Shown here: positions 44,595 through 53,465 of the stretch, one piece after another | How the letters are laid out: every line of letters starts with the position of its first letter | Numbering within the stretch: position 1 is the stretch's first letter | NCBI GenBank assembly: GCA_024225035.1 | Contig: JAAEMX010000170.1 | Coordinates: 28,466-92,465, forward strand | Length of the DNA: 64,000 nt | DNA from: Lentisphaerota bacterium | Lineage (GTDB): Bacteria; Verrucomicrobiota; Lentisphaeria; Victivallales; Victivallaceae | Reading direction: 5' to 3' | Translations under genes and position numbers: made by a program | The notes under the pieces: model-generated | What the model was told of the DNA's origin: nothing | Databases searched by the model: none | What the model saw: only the letters and a program-made list of their open reading frames with translations

Positions 44595-46355
44595 TTACGA
44601 ATTTACATTCTTTCTCTGTAGAATCTGGGTAGCGGTTCCCAAAACAAAGTATAGAATTGTTGCTGTAAATGAAATTATTTTAAAAGCACTGAAGTTATTC
44701 ATGTAATTCTCTACACCTGAACTGAAAAAGAAAACGTATAGAGCATTTGCTCCAATGGTAATCAGGCAAAGCCATGCAAGTTTATGCAGGATTGATGCCA
44801 GTATAGATTTTGCATGCTTTCTTTGTGCACTCTCACCAGAATCTTCAAGTAGTTTTTCCTGATAATCTTTTTCTTGAACTTCTTTGATAGTTTCCAAAAC
44901 CAGTTCATCTTTGTGTTTTTCTTCACTGTATTTCTCTTTTGAACCCAGTGGGATAGAAATGAAAATATAAAGGACAATTGAGAGTGTCCATTCGAAAATA
45001 AAGATGTATTGGTATGATATTATACTGAAATAATTTATGCTGAATGCAAATAGCAGGGCCGCAAACCAGGTGCTGACTGCTGCCCAGTTAGTTTTTTCTT
45101 TTTTATAATATGACCAGTATTTTGAGAGCCCCAGCTTAGGAAAAAGCCAATGTTCAGCAAAAACTATACCGCCGATTGGTACCAGTATAATCCCTGAATA
45201 AGTAACCAGTTGAAACGCCTTGGTGAAAACAAACGGGAAACAGGAAATTATTGCAGTGAAAATTCCGACTATCAAAGTGACTTTTTTCCGAGAGAATTTG
45301 TGGAATATAGCTTCAGCAGCCAGTCCGGCTCTGTAAAGATTCGCGTTTGCTGTTGTCCAGCCACCAATTATAAGGATAATAATTCCAGAGTATCCTAACA
45401 GGTTAAAGGCTACATCGCCCGGATCCATCATAGATAAAGGCCTTGAGAGCAGAAGTGCTGCAGCTGTGCCCATTATGCCGGCTGCCAGCCAGGCCAGAAA
45501 ATGTCCAAAGTACATACCGCAAGCGGTATAAAGCCCGTATGACGGCTTCTTGGCATATCTGAATACAGCCATATCAATTAATCCGAAATGTGTAAAGGAA
45601 TTACCTGACCATGCAAGGCCTATTACTCCTATAAGTCCAATTCCTGAATGTCCGTTACTGCTTACTCCATTCCAGACTGACGTATTACAGATATTGAAAA
45701 GCTGTGAAAATGAAGAAATTTCTGTTACACCGGAAACATGGTTTGCGAGATAGGGCAGGGCAACCAGCGCTCCGGATGTGAACATAAAGAATAACCATGG
45801 TCCGCAAAGTGTTGAAAACATGGCAACAGCCTTGAAACCAAATATCGTTATGGAAACAACTGCTATTCCCAGAATCAAACCTAAAATAACAAAAGCAACA
45901 CTTTCTGGATACCATTTCAGCTGTACAGGAATATTAAACAAAACTCTTAAGGCGGATATCGAAGCTGTTATCATGGCTCCTGAAATTATCGTAAACACAA
46001 TTACATTCATTGCATTGTAGAGCAGGGTGGTTCCTCTTCCCGCAATTTTTCTTATGTACCAATATAAAGTTAGTCTGGTATTAGTTGCAATTGGAGCTGT
46101 TATCAGCGCCCAGCTTAAAACCGCTAGAACGTTGCCTATGAGAAGCCCCCAAAAAATATCCTTAGCGCTAACTCCCATTGTAACGAGAATTATTCCAAAC
46201 ACAAATTCTGTAGCCGCAACGTGTTCTGATGCGTAATATCCTGCGAAATACTTACCTCCGTAGAGGTCGTGTTTTGAAATCGGCCAGGCGTCTTTCTCCT
46301 TAGCGGAAAAAATACTGCCCTTAAATACTGAATCAATGATATTACTTCGGGGCAT
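44595..46355 (-). CDS. NCS1/purine-cytosine-permease-like transporter with charged C-terminal insert
   Basis: The 586-residue protein has about twelve membrane segments with NCS1-like features (WGLLIGNVLAVLSWALITAPI near residue 62, GWTTANANLYRAGLAAEAI near 340). A hydrophilic, strongly charged stretch of about 55 residues (near 495-550, rich in Glu and Lys) separates the last two membrane segments from the rest, an unusual extension. The ATG at 46355 has GAGGAG nine bases upstream; a start 25 codons earlier is possible but has none. Transport of a nitrogenous base or a polyol-like compound is possible. Co-transcription with two dehydrogenases and control by a LacI regulator favour a carbon source. 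Confidence 0.75.
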   Translation of the reverse strand: MPRSNIIDSVFKGSIFSAKEKDAWPISKHDLYGGKYFAGYYASEHVAATEFVFGIILVTMGVSAKDIFWGLLIGNVLAVLSWALITAPIATNTRLTLYWYIRKIAGRGTTLLYNAMNVIVFTIISGAMITASISALRVLFNIPVQLKWYPESVAFVILGLILGIAVVSITIFGFKAVAMFSTLCGPWLFFMFTSGALVALPYLANHVSGVTEISSFSQLFNICNTSVWNGVSSNGHSGIGLIGVIGLAWSGNSFTHFGLIDMAVFRYAKKPSYGLYTACGMYFGHFLAWLAAGIMGTAAALLLSRPLSMMDPGDVAFNLLGYSGIIILIIGGWTTANANLYRAGLAAEAIFHKFSRKKVTLIVGIFTAIISCFPFVFTKAFQLVTYSGIILVPIGGIVFAEHWLFPKLGLSKYWSYYKKEKTNWAAVSTWFAALLFAFSINYFSIISYQYIFIFEWTLSIVLYIFISIPLGSKEKYSEEKHKDELVLETIKEVQEKDYQEKLLEDSGESAQRKHAKSILASILHKLAWLCLITIGANALYVFFFSSGVENYMNNFSAFKIISFTATILYFVLGTATQILQRKNVNS

Positions 46356-46432
46356 ACTGCAAAACTCCTCATAATTAATATTAAGTCTTGTCCGATAAAT
46401 AAAAATAATTCTATTTTTTAATAATGTCAATC

Positions 46433-46465
46433 TTTTTGCGCAAAAAATAGCAATATTTGCGCAAA
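46433..46465. promoter_or_regulatory. Pair of LacI-family operators
   Basis: TTTTTGCGCAAAAA (46433-46446) and TTTGCGCAAA (46456-46465) are perfect palindromes with a central CG, the hallmark of LacI-family sites. Their centres are 21 bases apart, two helical turns, so two dimers could bind the same face. They lie between the permease gene and the divergent regulator gene, and a third copy follows the regulator at 47683. Confidence 0.82.
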
Positions 46466-46679
46466 GGAATAAAATATTTTACTTGCACAGACCAAAATAC
46501 CCAGTTATATTAGTAGTATAGTTGATTAAAAGCTGTCTTATCTGAAAAATCTCTGGATGGTGATTTCATACCTCGAAATAGATTTTGAAAGATGCTATAA
46601 CAAGCGGATCGCCTGAAGGGGGGCTCATTCATAGAAAGCAATACAACAACAAACGAAAACAAAACACAGCAAAAATACT

Positions 46680-47678
46680 ATGGCGCAAAAAAAGAATGTA
46701 ACATTAAAAGATATTGCAGAAGATACTAATTATTCTGTAACTACTATCAGTCATGTTATAAATAAAACCAGACATGTTGATCAGGAAACGCGTAAGGCGG
46801 TTCTTGAATCAATAAAACGACTTGGCTATAAGGTAACGGCAACTCAAGGGAAAAGGTTTAAAAACAAGGCATTAACTATAGGTATGGTCATCGCTGATAT
46901 CCGGGAAGAATTCTTTGCTGACCTCATAAAATACACAGAGTCAATGGCCAGGAATATGGGATATAATCTGATTATCTGTGACTCTGAGCAGAACCCCGAA
47001 AAAGAATTGGAATGCATAAGCCTGTTGCTGAACAAAGGGGTTGACGGGTTAATTTTAGCTCCCGCTGATGTATCCCAGAAGTATCCTTTACTGAAAGGTC
47101 AGAACATTCCGGTTGTACTTGTAGATAGAAACATTGAAACCGAGAATTTTGATTTTGTTGGAATAGACAACTTTCGCAGCACCTATGAAGCGACAAAGGA
47201 GTTAGTTAAGCATAGAGCAAAAAATATTGCATTCATTGGATATTCGGAGATAAATTATACGATTAAAGAACGAAAAGCCGGCTATAAAACCGCTATGCTT
47301 GAAGCTGGTTTATTTAAAGAAGAAAATATTTTGCAGGTTGAATATCACAGCAGTTTAAATAACAAAAGTATTTATGAATTCATCAAAAGCATTCAGGCTG
47401 TAGACGGTATCGTATGCGGTTCAACAGTAATTTGTTATGAAGTCCTTGGCTGTATAAAAGAGATTTTCCCTGAAACAGCTGATAAAATCAGAATTATTAC
47501 TTACGATGACAACAAGTGGTATAACTTGATGCCGCATAAAGTGTCAGCGATAAAAACTCCGACAGTAGATGCTGCGACAGTTGCTTTAGAACTCCTGGTT
47601 AATAAGCTGGAAGCACCATTTACGGCAAATGTCCCGAAAAAAATTCTCCTTAACTATGAGTTTATCAAACGTTTTTAA
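46680..47678 (+). CDS. LacI-family transcriptional regulator
   Basis: The 332-residue protein has the LacI head (VTLKDIAEDTNYSVTTISHVIN near residue 7, hinge region about 50-65) and a periplasmic-binding-protein-like sensor domain (IGMVIADIREEFFADL near 67, GVDGLILAP near 120, VVLVDRNI near 140). The full length is retained. Divergent orientation to the permease-dehydrogenase operon and two CG-centred palindromes in the shared gap make it their regulator. It also probably controls itself. The ribosome site is weak. The ligand cannot be read from the sequence. Confidence 0.9.
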   Translation: MAQKKNVTLKDIAEDTNYSVTTISHVINKTRHVDQETRKAVLESIKRLGYKVTATQGKRFKNKALTIGMVIADIREEFFADLIKYTESMARNMGYNLIICDSEQNPEKELECISLLLNKGVDGLILAPADVSQKYPLLKGQNIPVVLVDRNIETENFDFVGIDNFRSTYEATKELVKHRAKNIAFIGYSEINYTIKERKAGYKTAMLEAGLFKEENILQVEYHSSLNNKSIYEFIKSIQAVDGIVCGSTVICYEVLGCIKEIFPETADKIRIITYDDNKWYNLMPHKVSAIKTPTVDAATVALELLVNKLEAPFTANVPKKILLNYEFIKRF

Positions 47679-47682
47679 TGCT

Positions 47683-47694
47683 TTTGCGCAAAAA
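47683..47694. promoter_or_regulatory. Third copy of the LacI operator
   Basis: TTTTGCGCAAAA, a perfect palindrome identical in its core to the two at 46433-46465, starts five bases after the regulator's stop. It may allow looping with the upstream pair, or act on the secreted protein gene 340 bases further on. Confidence 0.65.
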
Positions 47695-48032
47695 TATATT
47701 ATTTTCACAATTTTTCTAATAAAAAACAATATATAATCCTATGTAATAGATATTTTATAGTTGTTTTTTTTTGTAATTTTGATACATTTAGACTTGTGGT
47801 AAAGTCATAGGACTAAAGACTTGATGAAATAGACTGACGCTGCATATGTACTCTTGAATTAAATTGTTGCATTAATAATTTGATTAGGACTTAACTTAAT
47901 ACTGCCAACGACTTAAAATGATGTCTTTTGCTGGGAATGTTATAAGTTTACAGTGAAGTATATCGTTCAGACATTCTAAAAGTTTCCATCAAATGCCGAA
48001 CCATATAAAAAATGCAATTTGCAGAGGAGATC
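47695..48032. other. Spacer before the second propeller-like gene
   Basis: AT-rich DNA with no gene. A strong AGAGGAG site immediately precedes the ATG at 48033. Confidence 0.4.
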
Positions 48033-49298
48033 ATGAATAAAACATTATTAGGCATTTTGACGCTTGCTATAGTTCCATGCATGCTGTCTGGGTTTGAAAT
48101 TAAAGAACTTACAGTTCCTAAACATATTTTGATTCCGCCATCAATATCTGAAGACGGCAAAAGTTTCGTCTATACTGCAATTGATGGAAAAACTGACAAA
48201 CCAGCGATTTTTGTATCATATCTTAACCCTGATGGGACTTTTTCAAAACCAGTTACAGCTGTAACTAGCGAGGCAACAGCGAAAGGCCTCAAGAAGCATA
48301 TCATATCATTCCAAGGACAACATGGGTTGTGGGAGCCTACACAACTTAGGCCCGAGGGGGGGCTTAACTCACCAATTATTCAAGGGAATATCATTACTTT
48401 CAGTGCGACTCTGGAAAATTATAAAAGAGGAGTTTTTTACGCGAGGAAATGGCGGGACGGAAAATGGAGAGTTACACCTATAGCCTTACAAGGACAGGCT
48501 GTTCCTGACAAAAAAGGTGTGACCTTTCATAATTTTGATGCACCCTATATTACAATGAATTCAGAAGCGATATTCCTTGCATCCTTAAGCGACAGAGCGG
48601 ATGCTGTCTATAAATATAAGATACCTGAAGAAGACTCTATTACGCATGGCAAACCTGTTTTATTATGCAAATCAAACGATAAAATATTTAATTTCTGGGA
48701 TATATCAGTATATCGGGGAAATTTTGCTTTACGAGCTGAAACAACTTCAGGAGATATTTTTATTTATGTTTATGATGCTAAGAAAAAAATGTTAGTTCGG
48801 ACTTCCCCAGATAACTACGCCAGCCTGCCAAAAGGAGCTACTGTGGTGCCTTTAGGGCCATCATTATACAAAGGCCGTGTGGCCTTTTCTACATATTATA
48901 GAAGTCACGGTAAAGATAGTGTTTATGCTATTTACTCTAATGTGTACGATAGTTTTTTTGCTGAACCGGCAGCTATATCGGGAGAGCTAATTGAGTCGGT
49001 TAACTCAAAGTTTGTCAAGGTCGGAAATCCAACCCTGTATATAAAAGGTAAGAGGATTTATATAGTATTTATGGCCACGTTGACAGAAGGCTTCAAAACA
49101 CCTGGAGTTTATCTTGCGGAAATAAATGGTGATAATGTAAAAATCAGTGCATTAGCCGCCCCGGGGCAGAAGTTATCAAATTCCAAAACAGTAGAGTCTG
49201 CCGCAACTGGTGCTGTCAGTATCAGAGATGGAATAATACCAATGGCTATAAAATATGATAATGGTAATAATGTTATCGCTTATATCAGAATATATTAA
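48033..49298 (+). CDS. Secreted propeller-like protein (paralogue 2)
   Basis: The 421-residue protein starts MNKTLLGILTLAIVPCML, a Sec signal peptide with a Cys near the cleavage region that is not a good lipobox. The mature part aligns along its whole length with the protein at 27937, with shared blocks such as DGKSFVYTA, GTFSKPVTAVT, GVFYAR, EAIFLASLSDRADAVYKYKIP and AAPGQKLS, and ends in V(I)A(Y/V)xxIY. The beta-strand pattern suggests a propeller. Its upstream DNA includes the third LacI-type operator, so it might belong to the same regulon. AGAGGAG fixes the start at 48033. Confidence 0.7.
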   Translation: MNKTLLGILTLAIVPCMLSGFEIKELTVPKHILIPPSISEDGKSFVYTAIDGKTDKPAIFVSYLNPDGTFSKPVTAVTSEATAKGLKKHIISFQGQHGLWEPTQLRPEGGLNSPIIQGNIITFSATLENYKRGVFYARKWRDGKWRVTPIALQGQAVPDKKGVTFHNFDAPYITMNSEAIFLASLSDRADAVYKYKIPEEDSITHGKPVLLCKSNDKIFNFWDISVYRGNFALRAETTSGDIFIYVYDAKKKMLVRTSPDNYASLPKGATVVPLGPSLYKGRVAFSTYYRSHGKDSVYAIYSNVYDSFFAEPAAISGELIESVNSKFVKVGNPTLYIKGKRIYIVFMATLTEGFKTPGVYLAEINGDNVKISALAAPGQKLSNSKTVESAATGAVSIRDGIIPMAIKYDNGNNVIAYIRIY

Positions 49299-49339
49299 CC
49301 TGGAGTAATAACAGATTTATCCTTAATATTTTAATTTTT

Positions 49340-49375
49340 AAGCACTACTTTATGACAAAGTCAGTAGTGCTTTTT
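49340..49375 (+). terminator. Intrinsic terminator after the propeller-like gene
   Basis: AAGCACTACT pairs with AGTAGTGCTT around a 13-base loop and is followed by TTTTTGGGC, 40 bases past the stop. Confidence 0.85.
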
Positions 49376-49440
49376 GGGCTTGCCAGATGTTGAAAAACAT
49401 ATATTTTCCTGTAATATGTACGCAAGTAATTGAGTTTGCA

Positions 49441-49869
49441 CTATAAGTATTCAGCAAGTTCCATAATAATGTCATCAGGACCGGAGAAGTAAACCAACAG
49501 TTTATTACCTTTTCGGTGAATTTTGCTGTTGAATTTTATATTAAGGGATTCAAGTTTTTTAACTTCTTTTTCAATGTCTTTCACTTTTAGAGCAACATGT
49601 CTGAAGCCTATTGTGTTTGCCTGTTCGTTCAGGTTAGTTTGAGGAGAAACCGGAGAATAATATTTTATAAGCTCTACACAAACATCTGACTCCGGTAAAG
49701 ATAATGCAATGTAATCGGCAGAGACACCTTCCAGTCCGACAACTTCCGATATCCAATCACCTTCTATTTTTTCTTTGTGATTTCTTATAAAGCCTAATTT
49801 TTTAAAGAAGTTTTCTGTTTCTATCAAGTCAGATACGACAATATTAATGTGGTCTATGTTAACTATCAT
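49441..49869 (-). CDS. VOC (glyoxalase/bleomycin resistance) family protein
   Basis: The 142-residue protein shows the paired beta-alpha-beta-beta-beta modules of the VOC fold. It begins IDHINIVVSDL with the metal His, has FFKKLGF near residue 21, GFRHVALKV with the second metal His near 86 and IIMELAEYL, a Glu ligand, at the end. It is close in form to methylmalonyl-CoA epimerase/glyoxalase-like proteins, but its reaction is not known. AGGTG before the ATG at 49869 sets the start rather than the GTG three codons earlier. It follows the XRE-PAS gene by 50 bases in the same direction and may be co-transcribed with it. Confidence 0.82.
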   Translation of the reverse strand: MIVNIDHINIVVSDLIETENFFKKLGFIRNHKEKIEGDWISEVVGLEGVSADYIALSLPESDVCVELIKYYSPVSPQTNLNEQANTIGFRHVALKVKDIEKEVKKLESLNIKFNSKIHRKGNKLLVYFSGPDDIIMELAEYL

Positions 49870-49918
49870 TTTAATCACCTATTATGCTATCAGGAAGGAC
49901 AATATTCTCAATCACTGT

Positions 49919-51778
49919 TTACTCATAACTCTTCAAATTTTCCATGGACCATTGTCGGCCGCATCTTATAATGGTATTTCTATCTGTCTTATAAACAAAT
50001 GATAATTCAGTAAGTTGTATAACTTTTTTATTCGGATGCATAACTTTAAAGGAATAAGGAGTTAATCTTGAGGTTATCCTTTTATCTGACAGCCGCTTTA
50101 TTCTACTTTCCGGGGTCAAAAATTTTAACCACCCCCATTTGACATTATTCAATAACTGATGTCTGGGTCTTCCCCAGTTTTCCTCCATAGCCTTATTAAA
50201 GAATATCATCTTTCTTTTGCCGTCAGGGGATATTTCTTCGAGCCACTCTCCAAATGGTGAGTGTTCGATGGATTGTTCAAGGATTCTGTGTCTGTCTTCT
50301 TTTGCTTTTTTATCTGTTATATCAGTAATATAAGAGAAGACAGCATGTTCTGTTCTGATTATCTTGTGAGACAACCATTTTATTTCATTACCGTTATTGA
50401 GCATTCTGTATTCTATATAAGTTAATGAGTCGCTGACCAAGGAATCGATAACTCGCTGACGGTCTTCATCAACAATTACGTCATACCATTTTACACAATT
50501 CTGTTTTAATGAGGTTTTGTTTATGCCCCATAAGTCTTTTACCTTATTACCGATATAAGTGTAATTATATTTGAGGTGGTTTCTGTCATTTGCCGGACGT
50601 TCAACTATAACTAAATCATCGCTGTTGTCTATTGCCTGCTGCAGCTCAATCCTTTCCAGTTCATCAAGCCGTCGCGCAGTTATATCCCTGAGGTACCCGA
50701 AAAAAGTATTCAGCGACTTTTCTATATTCATTGTCAGCCATTTTATTTTCTGGTCATTATCAATGATTTTGAAGTCAATAGAGATTTTCTCTGTATTTCT
50801 TTTGAGTTTCTTGAGGCCTGACTGAAGCCATTCCTTGACACGCAGGTAATCTTCAGGGTGAATGCTGTTCAGAATGTTGAACCCATCGTTAAATACTTCC
50901 TGTTTGGTCACATAACATATTTTGTGTATATTTTCGCTGACATATGAAATTACCAGTTTGTTGTGAAGAGTGTATTGCCCTGACCAAACTACTATATCTG
51001 AATTACATATGGCATTTTCCAGGTTAAAAAGGTTTGTTTTATGTTTATGCTCAATTGTGATATCTTTGATCGTTATTATGACTTGTATTATTTTGAAGTT
51101 TGATGAATCGTAAATTGGAGTTGCGGTTGCCAGTCCAAATCGGTTTGAAGGTAGTTTTATAGTCTCGTTTTTGACTTCACAACCGAGTTCCAGACATTTC
51201 TTTTCCAGATTTATGATCGGTTTAATATCGAAATTAAAGTTTAATTGATATAAGGTCTTTCCGATTGCTTCACTTTCATGAAGGTGCAAAAATTTCAGGA
51301 ATGATTTATTGATTTCAAAGATCGAGTGATTGCTGCTGTTTATGACAAAAAAGTAACTGTCAATTACATCTGTTATACGTTTTAATTTGTTGATGTCGCG
51401 CTCTAGATGGATGTTGGTTTTTTCCAGTTCTCTGCAATAGTTTTCCAGGTTATCAAAAAGGCCATAATCAAAATTTATATTTTCGTTTTTCAATTGTTTT
51501 CTTAGTTCAGAAATATGCTTTATTCCATGAAAGATTATTTCCTGATAACTACTGTTTGAGGCGTTTTTGAGTGATATGTCAGATATTTCAAGGGGAGAAA
51601 TCTTCAGAACTTTAGCCATGCATTCAATATCAAATTTTTTTGGAACAGACCTGCCTGTTTCCCAGGTCCATATGGTTTTTTCAGATTTACCCAATGCGTC
51701 CGCAATATTTTTAATTGTAATCTTTTTGGCTTTCCTGATAGCCTTTGATTTTGCACCGTAGAAAACGTGTGTTTGCAT
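49919..51778 (-). CDS. XRE-type DNA-binding sensor with several PAS domains
   Basis: The 619-residue protein starts with an XRE helix-turn-helix (IRKAKKITIKNIADALGKSEKTIWTWETGRSVPKKFD, residues 14-48), followed by a coiled linker at about 85-140. Four PAS/PAC-like modules follow: about 135-240 (FFVINSSNHSI...), 250-365 (ending LRDITARR), 375-490 (ending ITDITDKK) and 500-610. No kinase, cyclase or other output domain follows, so the DNA-binding head is the output. PAS-PAC endings of the DIT type are clear in modules 2 and 3. A one-component sensor of this size is unusual. Two 23-base direct repeats overlapping its ribosome site are probably its own operators. Confidence 0.82.
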   Translation of the reverse strand: MQTHVFYGAKSKAIRKAKKITIKNIADALGKSEKTIWTWETGRSVPKKFDIECMAKVLKISPLEISDISLKNASNSSYQEIIFHGIKHISELRKQLKNENINFDYGLFDNLENYCRELEKTNIHLERDINKLKRITDVIDSYFFVINSSNHSIFEINKSFLKFLHLHESEAIGKTLYQLNFNFDIKPIINLEKKCLELGCEVKNETIKLPSNRFGLATATPIYDSSNFKIIQVIITIKDITIEHKHKTNLFNLENAICNSDIVVWSGQYTLHNKLVISYVSENIHKICYVTKQEVFNDGFNILNSIHPEDYLRVKEWLQSGLKKLKRNTEKISIDFKIIDNDQKIKWLTMNIEKSLNTFFGYLRDITARRLDELERIELQQAIDNSDDLVIVERPANDRNHLKYNYTYIGNKVKDLWGINKTSLKQNCVKWYDVIVDEDRQRVIDSLVSDSLTYIEYRMLNNGNEIKWLSHKIIRTEHAVFSYITDITDKKAKEDRHRILEQSIEHSPFGEWLEEISPDGKRKMIFFNKAMEENWGRPRHQLLNNVKWGWLKFLTPESRIKRLSDKRITSRLTPYSFKVMHPNKKVIQLTELSFVYKTDRNTIIRCGRQWSMENLKSYE

Positions 51779-51783
51779 TTAAA

Positions 51784-51834
51784 AAACCTTACAAATGTAA
51801 TAATATTCGTTAAACCTTACAAATGTAATAATAT
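51784..51834 (-). repeat. Two direct repeats upstream of the XRE-PAS gene, probable operators
   Basis: A 23-base sequence is repeated exactly at 51784-51806 and 51812-51834, a period of 28 bases. Each copy includes TTACAAATGTAA, nearly palindromic. The nearer copy contains the AAGG ribosome site, so binding would block translation start or promoter clearance. Confidence 0.7.
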
Positions 51835-52151
51835 CTAATTAATTTTATATAAAAATCAACTTGAAGAGACTTAAAACACAGAAATTAGTAAATAGAACTA
51901 CATCATCGTAGAATGGTTTTTATCCAAATAAAGCGCTCAGTAAGTTTATTTCATTAAATAAAAATTATTAGGGCAGGAACTCTTTATAATTGGAGTGATT
52001 TTATGAATAATTAATCTTTTTTTCGAGTAGTTTTATATACAAAATTTATTCTCACGCAGCATCTGCAGGAATACTATTGTTTAATTAAGCAAGGTCTTTG
52101 GCAATTGTATTTACATATGGAATAATGATTATTAATCATTGCAGGACAAAT
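51835..52151. other. Divergent spacer
   Basis: AT-rich DNA between the XRE-PAS gene and the secreted protein at 52152. No gene. Promoters for both must lie here, but none is distinctive. Confidence 0.4.
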
Positions 52152-52733
52152 ATGAGACAGTCAAAATTTTCACTACCATGGTGTTTTTACTTTTTATCTA
52201 TAGCTGCTTACTGCAATATATGCAGTGGCGCAATTTCTGGATGTAAATGTACAAACGCAAAGTCTATGAAAAAGTTTGTAATGTTAACTCTTGAAAATGG
52301 TAAGCATAAAGAATCGAATTCTAAAATGATTTCAGCAAAAACGAGTAATGCCTCACGGATTGCTAGGCAAATTGACGCTGAAGTGGCTAATATAATATCT
52401 CGTAAATTCATTAATGATTACTTGCACGAAAGCTCAAAATATATTGGTAAATGGTTTTTGTTTTCAGGAACAATTAGTCATGTACACCTCAGCCTGCCTG
52501 ATGAAAGTGATATTTATTTTGAAGACGACTGTATTGGAATCAGTGTTTACATGGACAATACGGCAGGGGAACCAACAAGAAGGTTGATTCTTTGTTATGC
52601 TAAGCTCAGCAAGGAAAGTGCTGATTCATTGGGAAAAGGTGAGAAAATAATGGTAAAAGGTAAATTGAGCTATAGCTCCAGAAGCCATGACATAATATTT
52701 GAATGGTGCCAAATAGAGCGTCAGGAGGAATGA
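52152..52733 (+). CDS. Exported hypothetical protein with an OB-fold-like domain
   Basis: The 193-residue protein from the ATG at 52152 starts MRQSKFSLPWCFYFLSIAA, a signal-like sequence followed by several cysteines (CNICSGAISGCKC). Residues about 95-190 form a beta-rich domain (YIGKWFLFSGTISHVH, then ISVYMDN, then GEKIMVKGKLSY and IIFEWCQIE), which follows the OB-fold pattern of periplasmic tRNA_anti-like domains. Function is unknown. An upstream frame extension of 18 codons lacks a ribosome site. Confidence 0.55.
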   Translation: MRQSKFSLPWCFYFLSIAAYCNICSGAISGCKCTNAKSMKKFVMLTLENGKHKESNSKMISAKTSNASRIARQIDAEVANIISRKFINDYLHESSKYIGKWFLFSGTISHVHLSLPDESDIYFEDDCIGISVYMDNTAGEPTRRLILCYAKLSKESADSLGKGEKIMVKGKLSYSSRSHDIIFEWCQIERQEE

Positions 52734-52814
52734 TATCCTGTGTTATTATCATTAATCTTGATATGGCTCATTTTGCCATTAATCTTTTCTAAGATTTTCT
52801 GAAAATATATTATG

Positions 52815-53282
52815 TTAAAACATATTTTCTCGAGTATCTTGACCATACATTTTATGGGCTTGAGAATACATGTTTTGTAAAAGTTTTATAGCTGTTTCAA
52901 ATTCTTCAGTGGAAAGGTTTGAGCACAAGAGAAGACTCCAGCCTCGCAAGACTTTTACAAAATCATCTTTTATGTACATTGCCTTGGGAGTCAGGTAAAT
53001 CACGCGGCTTCTTTTGTCTTTGGGGTGCTGACGGCGTTCAATGTAACCTAAGGCTTCCAGCTTGTTTAGAGACCTGGCGACATTTGCTTTATCAGCTTCC
53101 AGGTGCTTAGCCAGGGTATCTTGATTGATTTTGTCCTGGTCATATAATTCTGCCAGCAGTAAATGTTGACCTAAACCAAGTCCAAATCTCTTTAATTCTG
53201 TCCTAAAATACTTATCCGAAAGCCTGTTGATTATTGAAATCCATCGTCCAGGAGACTTACTTCTACTGTCATAATTTTTCAT
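52815..53282 (-). CDS. MarR-family transcriptional regulator
   Basis: The 155-residue protein has the MarR winged helix: KRFGLGLGQHLLLAELYDQDKINQDTLAKHL, then KANVARSLNKLEALGYIERRQHPKDKRSRVIYLT (recognition helix and wing), with dimer helices at both ends. It is transcribed away from the exported amidohydrolase at 53466. The shared gap holds two palindromes that match the MarR consensus AGTTGT...ACAACT, so it probably represses both itself and that gene. The ligand is unknown. Confidence 0.92.
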   Translation of the reverse strand: MKNYDSRSKSPGRWISIINRLSDKYFRTELKRFGLGLGQHLLLAELYDQDKINQDTLAKHLEADKANVARSLNKLEALGYIERRQHPKDKRSRVIYLTPKAMYIKDDFVKVLRGWSLLLCSNLSTEEFETAIKLLQNMYSQAHKMYGQDTRENMF

Positions 53283-53336
53283 GGCTAGATGTAACTTTCA
53301 TTTTGACAATTAGTATATGAATCTAATATAATGCAA

Positions 53337-53434
53337 AAAGTTGTTATGACAACTTTATTCTAAATAATTTTAATTTGACTCTTTATTTTTGCATTTAATA
53401 ATGTATAATGCAAATTAGTTGTCACGACAACTAA
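53337..53434. promoter_or_regulatory. Two MarR operators in a divergent promoter
   Basis: AAAGTTGTTATGACAACTTT (53337-53356) and TTAGTTGTCACGACAACTAA (53415-53434) share AGTTGT-N-ACAACT arms. The second is perfect except for its two central bases. A TATAAT box at 53404-53409 abuts the second site, so repression of the rightward gene by occlusion is likely. Confidence 0.85.
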
Positions 53435-53465
53435 TTAAAACAAACTGTCTTGGAAGGTACGTGAA

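Noticed and set aside
51784..51834. CRISPR-like repeat
   Set aside because: There are only two copies with a five-base gap, next to a regulator gene and no cas genes; operator repeats explain it better.
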